From Actinomycetes bacterium (GTDB taxonomy: Bacteria; Actinomycetota; Acidimicrobiia; Acidimicrobiales; RAAP-2), in the NCBI GenBank assembly GCA_021787255.1, contig JAJYMD010000006.1, positions 1-10,387 of the forward strand: a DNA stretch of 10,387 nucleotides. The letters run 5' to 3'. Both the position numbers and the translations under genes were made by a program. How positions within the stretch are numbered: the stretch's first letter is position 1; each line of letters opens with the position of its first letter. The notes under the pieces are model-generated. The model searched no databases. It saw only the letters and a program-made list of their open reading frames with translations, and was not told where the DNA came from. Positions 7,455 to 10,387 of this stretch are shown in pieces.

Positions 7455-8198
7455 TCATGCCTCTCTTTCCTCCGGGGGTCGGTACGCCATACGCTCGGCG
7501 AGCGCGTCTGCTGCACACCGGATGTGGAGGCGCAGCAGCTCCTCGACCCGTGCGCCGTCGCGCGCGATGAAGGCGTCGACGATCTCCCGGTGCTCGCGCA
7601 CCATGTCCGACGTCGCGCCGACACTGCGGGCGTAATAGCTGAAGATGAGGAACGCCGAGTGTTGGTCCCATATGTCCTGGAGGTACTGCGCCATGCGGCG
7701 GTTGGGGCACCAGCGGATCAGCGTCGTATGGAGGTCGACGTTGCACTGGAAGGCTTCGCTCACGCTCGCCGGGTAGTGGTCCTCGAGCGCGCGTTGGATC
7801 GCGCGCACTCGCACCATGCCGGCCTCGTCCACGACCTCGCAGGCGAGCCGTGCGGCCACCGGCTCGAGCACTTCGCGCAGTTGGTAGAGCTCCCCGACGT
7901 CATCGATCGTGAGCCCGCGGACGAACATCCCGCGATTCGGGAGCGTGTAGATGAAGCCGTCCCGCTCGAGCCGGAGCAACGCCTCGCGCAACGGGGTCCG
8001 GCTCACACCGAGGCTTACCGCGAGCCGCTGCTGCAGGAGCCGGGTGTCCGGCATGATTTCCCCGCTGACGATCGCGGCGCGCAGCCTCTTGTACACCTCG
8101 TTGATGAGCCGGTTGTCCCGCCTCTCGACCGGTCTCGGCGCGAGCCTGGATCCCCCGGCTGGCTTTGCGCCGCCCCGCTCAGCCGGCACTCTCGGCAT
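7455..8198 (-). CDS. GntR-family transcriptional regulator, FCD subfamily, 247 aa
   Basis: DNA-binding regulator, probably of this operon. A winged helix-turn-helix occupies roughly residues 25-85 (NEVYKRLRAAIVSGEI, then LAVSLGVSRTPLREALLRLE and GFIYTLPNRGMFV). The all-helical FCD ligand domain follows, with probable metal/ligand residues in NVDLHTTL, EHREIVDAF and LLRLHIRCAAD. The start is uncertain: ATG 8198 overlaps the permease end by 20 bp; TTG 8210 and GTG 8189 are alternatives and none has a strong ribosome binding site. The first 20 residues are poorly conserved in type (Arg/Pro/Gly-rich). Being second in the operon suggests autoregulation, with binding in the control region near 9758-9851. 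The ligand may be the transported amine or a pathway intermediate; this is inference. Confidence 0.92.
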   Translation of the reverse strand: MPRVPAERGGAKPAGGSRLAPRPVERRDNRLINEVYKRLRAAIVSGEIMPDTRLLQQRLAVSLGVSRTPLREALLRLERDGFIYTLPNRGMFVRGLTIDDVGELYQLREVLEPVAARLACEVVDEAGMVRVRAIQRALEDHYPASVSEAFQCNVDLHTTLIRWCPNRRMAQYLQDIWDQHSAFLIFSYYARSVGATSDMVREHREIVDAFIARDGARVEELLRLHIRCAADALAERMAYRPPEEREA

Positions 8199-9678
8199 CC
8201 GTCCGCGCAAGGCTCAGTTCGGGCAGATCTCTCGACGCTCTAGCCACGGCGCTATGGTTCTCCCGTGCCATGTTCAGCGCGGTCAGCCCCGCGCCGACGG
8301 CCACCCAGCCGATGATGTACCAGATCCACTGGTTCTCGGGGGACGGCACCTTGTAGATGCTCCCGAAGATCCCGCCAGTGGCGACCCCGAGCCCGAGGAC
8401 GACGGCGACCACGAGGGCGGCGGGGTTCGCGTGGTGCCACAGCCCGCGGATCGCCCCCAGCGAGATCGCTGCGTACACGACGACGAGACCGAGCCCGCCG
8501 AGCCCCACGACCCACGCGAAGAACGGGAAGAACTGCGGAGCGCCGTTCAAAGGGAACACCCCGTTGTCCAGACGCACGAGGACGACGAAGGCGACGCCGA
8601 GGAGGACCTGGAAGACGATCGCGTTCACGGGCGTCCCCCACCGCCTGGAGATCTTCGCGAAGGGTCCGGGGATCCTCCGGTCACGCGCCATGGCGAACAG
8701 GCCACGCGTGGAGGAGACCGCCGCGCCGACGCCGACCGCCATGATGTCGCAGATCACCACGATGTTCAGGAAGTCGAGCAGGATCGAGGTGCCGAAGTTC
8801 CCCGGTGCGCCGAGCGTGAACAACGGCGCGGGGCTCTTCACCCACTTCGTCATGTTGAGACCGAAGCCGATGTCCTGCGCGTAGGCGGCCAGGACGTAGA
8901 ACGCGGCGACGACTCCCACCGACCCGAGGATCGCGATCGGGATGGAGCGCTTTGGGTTCGCCGTCTCCTCGCCGAGGTTGGCCGCTGACTCGAACCCGAC
9001 GAACAGGAGGATCGCGTAGACAATCCCGAAGAAGATGCCCGACCAGCCGTCCGCGGCGGAACTCGGCTCGAACGGTCGCGCCGTGTTGCCCCCGTGGCCG
9101 CCCTGCACGATGACCGACAGGAAGAAGCCGAGGACGAGGAGTGCGGAGAGCGACACCAGCACGAGCTGTGCCTTCGTCGAGATCTTGACGCCGAAGTAGA
9201 GCAGGCAGAACAGGAGCGCCGCATAGACGAGGTCGATCACCCAGTACGGGATGTTCACGCCGTACGCTGTGCTGAGGAAGCCGGAGGTGATCCCGCCGAC
9301 GAGCAGCACGATCGCGGCCGAGAGAAGGAGCGTGCAGCCGTAGTACAGCCACCCTGCGACGAACCCCGTCCGCTTGCCGAACCCGTCGGTGACGTAGTCG
9401 TACAGCGCGCCTGCCGCGTGGATCTTGCGGGAGTACGCGGCGATGATCCAGCCGAGGCCCCCGACGCCGACGGCGGCGATGACGATCGCGATCGGCGTGG
9501 CGATCCCGGCTCCCTTACCGGCAGCACCGGCACCGACCACGAGGGGGATCAGGAGGGCCGAGGAGAAGACCGGGCCCATGAACCCCGCGGATTGGGCGAT
9601 CGCGTCCACCACGGAGAGGTGCCGCTCGCCCAATTGCTCCCTTCCAGCGCCTTCGTCGGCGCGACCTTCGCTCGCCAC
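8179..9678 (-). CDS. APC-superfamily amino acid/amine permease, 499 aa
   Basis: Integral membrane secondary transporter, expected to import an amino acid or amine with protons. The chain is almost wholly hydrophobic segments separated by short loops; I count about 12 likely membrane helices. The early segment AIAQSAGFMGPVFSSALLIPLVVG is characteristic of APC transporters, whose first unwound helix binds substrate, and GFESAANLGEETANPKRSIPIAI is the conserved helix 6 to loop region of the family. The first 20 residues and the last 25 are charged and cytoplasmic. Start GTG 9678 has only a G-run (9686-9692) as a weak ribosome binding site. It is the first gene of the operon, about 73 bases after the predicted transcription start. 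Related permeases serve GABA, putrescine, ethanolamine and amino acids; the substrate here is open. Confidence 0.9.
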   Translation of the reverse strand: MASEGRADEGAGREQLGERHLSVVDAIAQSAGFMGPVFSSALLIPLVVGAGAAGKGAGIATPIAIVIAAVGVGGLGWIIAAYSRKIHAAGALYDYVTDGFGKRTGFVAGWLYYGCTLLLSAAIVLLVGGITSGFLSTAYGVNIPYWVIDLVYAALLFCLLYFGVKISTKAQLVLVSLSALLVLGFFLSVIVQGGHGGNTARPFEPSSAADGWSGIFFGIVYAILLFVGFESAANLGEETANPKRSIPIAILGSVGVVAAFYVLAAYAQDIGFGLNMTKWVKSPAPLFTLGAPGNFGTSILLDFLNIVVICDIMAVGVGAAVSSTRGLFAMARDRRIPGPFAKISRRWGTPVNAIVFQVLLGVAFVVLVRLDNGVFPLNGAPQFFPFFAWVVGLGGLGLVVVYAAISLGAIRGLWHHANPAALVVAVVLGLGVATGGIFGSIYKVPSPENQWIWYIIGWVAVGAGLTALNMARENHSAVARASRDLPELSLARTDAESAG

Positions 9679-9757
9679 GGCTCGGCCCCCCCACTTCGCT
9701 CACGCACGCGGGAACGACGTGCGACTGAATGCTGAATGCAAATCACGTTGCGGGAGT

Positions 9758-9787
9758 ACTGTACGGATTCCTCCGGCTCTATGTCAA
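9758..9787 (-). promoter_or_regulatory. Sigma-70-type promoter of the permease-to-oxidoreductase operon
   Basis: On the - strand the perfect -35 box TTGACA (9782-9787) is followed after 18 bases by TACAGT (9758-9763), which matches TATAAT at 4 of 6 positions, including the key first two and last. Transcription would begin near 9750, leaving a leader of about 73 bases before GTG 9678. The -10 box overlaps a small near-palindrome GTAC-T-GTAC (9756-9764), and the inverted repeats begin 16 bases upstream of the -35 box. Confidence 0.6.
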
Positions 9788-9803
9788 GGGGTGCGGTCTA
9801 CGT

Positions 9804-9828
9804 ACACTGCTTTAGTGTGGGATCACAC
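9804..9828. repeat. Two overlapping inverted repeats upstream of the operon promoter
   Basis: ACACT (9804-9808) and AGTGT (9814-9818) form one perfect 5+5+5 inverted repeat; GTGTG (9815-9819) and CACAC (9824-9828) form another with a 4-base spacer. They share the central AGTGTG element, so three alternating half-sites lie in 25 bp. This looks like an operator for one or two dimers. Just upstream of the -35 box, an activator or a looping repressor could bind here. Confidence 0.5.
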
Positions 9829-9837
9829 AAGGTCACC

Positions 9838-9851
9838 CGTGGGTTTCCACG
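9838..9851. repeat. Inverted repeat CGTGG-N4-CCACG
   Basis: A perfect 5+4+5 inverted repeat. It overlaps a second, mutually exclusive one, ACCC-GT-GGGT (9835-9844). It is about 50 bp upstream of the operon's -35 box and about 100 bp before the PaaX-like start, so it could serve either gene. Confidence 0.4.
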
Positions 9852-9872
9852 TCCCGCCGCTTTCGCGTGCCG

Positions 9873-9901
9873 CGCAGGCGCCCGGTGCAGCGGCGCCTGC
9901 G
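9873..9901. repeat. Strong 10-bp GC inverted repeat (hairpin) before the PaaX-like gene
   Basis: CGCAGGCGCC (9873-9882) pairs perfectly with GGCGCCTGCG (9892-9901) around a 9-base loop. It has no following T-run on the + strand; a purine-rich tract (9901-9916) follows instead. There is no upstream + strand gene for it to terminate. It could be an RNA hairpin in the leader of the PaaX-like gene, a barrier to transcription between the divergent genes, or a DNA site. Confidence 0.6.
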
Positions 9902-9951
9902 GAGGCAGGAGGGGGGCGCGCCGTGGGCTCGCCACGCGGCAGGGCGATGAG

Positions 9952-10387
9952 ATGAAGAGCGGCGGGCAGTCCTCCTCGCGGGCTGCACCGCTCGAGGCCG
10001 AGCGGAGGTCCCTGCAGGGCAGCGGGAGCGCTCGGTCGCCCCTCTCACCGTGCTCGGCGAGTACGTCATGCCCCGCGACGCCACGGTGTGAGGTCCACGC
10101 TTCTCGACGCCCTCTCACTGTCCGGCGTCGAGAGCAAGGCCGCCCGGCAAGCGCTGGCCCGTGCGGCGAACGCCGGCTGGCTGGTGAGTGAACGCGTCGG
10201 CCGGGAAGCGCGCTGGCACCTCACCGAGCAGGGAAGGGCTCTCGTCGCTGACGGCTCGGTGCGCATCAACGCGTTCGACCCCACCCGCGCCGATTGGGGC
10301 GGCAAGCGGCTGGTCCTCGTGATCTCCATCCCCGAAGAGCGCCGGACCGATCGCCACGTGCTGCGCACCCCGCTCGCGTGGGCAGGC
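9952..10387 (+). pseudogene. PaaX-family transcriptional regulator, frameshifted and cut by the window edge
   Basis: The family is recognised from the segment in the frame beginning at 10091: RSTLLDALSLSGVESKAARQ (winged helix), then GWLVSERVGREARWHLTEQG (wing), then RLVLVISIPEERR and LRTPLAWAG, all typical of the N-terminal and middle parts of PaaX-type repressors. The preceding element LTVLGEYVMPRDATV, which belongs directly before it, is in a different frame (codons from 10047) and is closed by TGA 10089-10091. One missing base there, as TGAGG in place of TGGAGG, would restore VWRSTLL with the conserved Trp. A second missing base near 10041-10047 (CTCTC for CTCCTC) would join this to the frame of ATG 9952, which has AGGG at 9941-9944. 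Either a true pseudogene or sequencing error. The C-terminus lies outside the window. The ligand is unknown; the family often responds to acyl-CoA compounds such as phenylacetyl-CoA. Confidence 0.75.

Larger units (their letters stand above)
9679..9951. promoter_or_regulatory. Divergent control region between operon and PaaX-like gene
   Basis: These 273 bases hold no convincing gene; the reading frame that crosses them on the + strand has no family features. They contain the operon promoter (9758-9787), a 7-bp direct repeat CTGAATG twice in tandem (9725-9738) in the operon leader, and a cluster of inverted repeats at 9804-9818, 9815-9828, 9838-9851 and 9873-9901. The region is locally AT-richer (about 9725-9850) than the genes around it, as expected for a promoter. 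Candidate regulators are the GntR/FCD protein, a PaaX-family protein and GlnR; none can be assigned. Confidence 0.65.

Noticed and set aside
5781..9735. Several + strand frames of 200-345 codons (5781-6719, 6764-7570, 7410-8243, 7951-8988, 9094-9735)
   Set aside because: All lie opposite well-identified - strand genes and show only charged, low-complexity sequence.
9811..9816. TTTAGT as a + strand -10 box for the PaaX-like gene
   Set aside because: No acceptable -35 box at 16-18 bp upstream, and the bases are part of an inverted repeat; too weak to annotate.
9736..10191. 151-codon + strand frame across the control region
   Set aside because: It crosses the promoter and repeats, has no family features, and after about 10048 is out of frame with the PaaX homology. 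Only the part from ATG 9952 is kept, as the probable beginning of the frameshifted regulator.
10066..10368. - strand frame of 100 codons at the right edge
   Set aside because: Antisense to the recognisable PaaX-like segment; no motif.

Overview
The window is GC-rich DNA with tightly packed genes, frequent GTG/TTG starts, strong GGAGG-type ribosome binding sites and long antisense shadow frames. This points to a high-GC bacterium, most likely an actinobacterium. The phylum is inferred from base composition and gene content; no rRNA or other marker is present. No RNA gene, CRISPR array, insertion sequence or phage gene was seen.

Layout. (a) 1-117: left edge, with three copies of a 10-bp tandem repeat, a pair of AACGTT sites and the leader of (b). 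(b) 118-1560, + strand: NAD(P)-dependent aldehyde dehydrogenase. (c) 1561-1613: short convergent gap with a possible hairpin. (d) 1614-9678, - strand: seven genes that read, in transcription order, APC-type amine/amino-acid permease, GntR/FCD regulator, class II glutamine amidotransferase (GlxB/MgsA type), GXGXG-domain protein (GlxC/MgsB type), FMN/Fe-S glutamate-synthase-like protein (GlxD/MgsC type), glutamine-synthetase-like ligase, and a single-chain FAD amine/amino-acid oxidoreductase. The first five genes overlap or lie within 1 bp of each other. The last two follow after gaps of 109 bp and 45 bp. (e) 9679-9951: divergent control region with a good -35/-10 pair for the operon and an unusual density of inverted repeats. 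(f) 9952 to the right edge, + strand: the start of a PaaX-family regulator that appears broken by one or two single-base deletions.

How the genes may work together (inference). The ligase plus the three-part GlxBCD/MgsABC-like enzyme is the signature of indirect amine oxidation by way of gamma-glutamylamide and N-alkylglutamate. The permease would import an amine or amino acid. The ligase would join an amine to the gamma-carboxyl of glutamate, and the three-subunit enzyme would rearrange the product to an N-substituted glutamate. The FAD oxidoreductase could then regenerate glutamate and release an aldehyde, which the convergent aldehyde dehydrogenase could oxidise. The known methylamine pathway ends in a four-subunit N-methylglutamate dehydrogenase. 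Here only one FAD protein is present, so this may be a shortened version or a pathway for another substrate. A Puu-like route (ligase, oxidase, aldehyde dehydrogenase) or a general nitrogen-scavenging role are the main alternatives.
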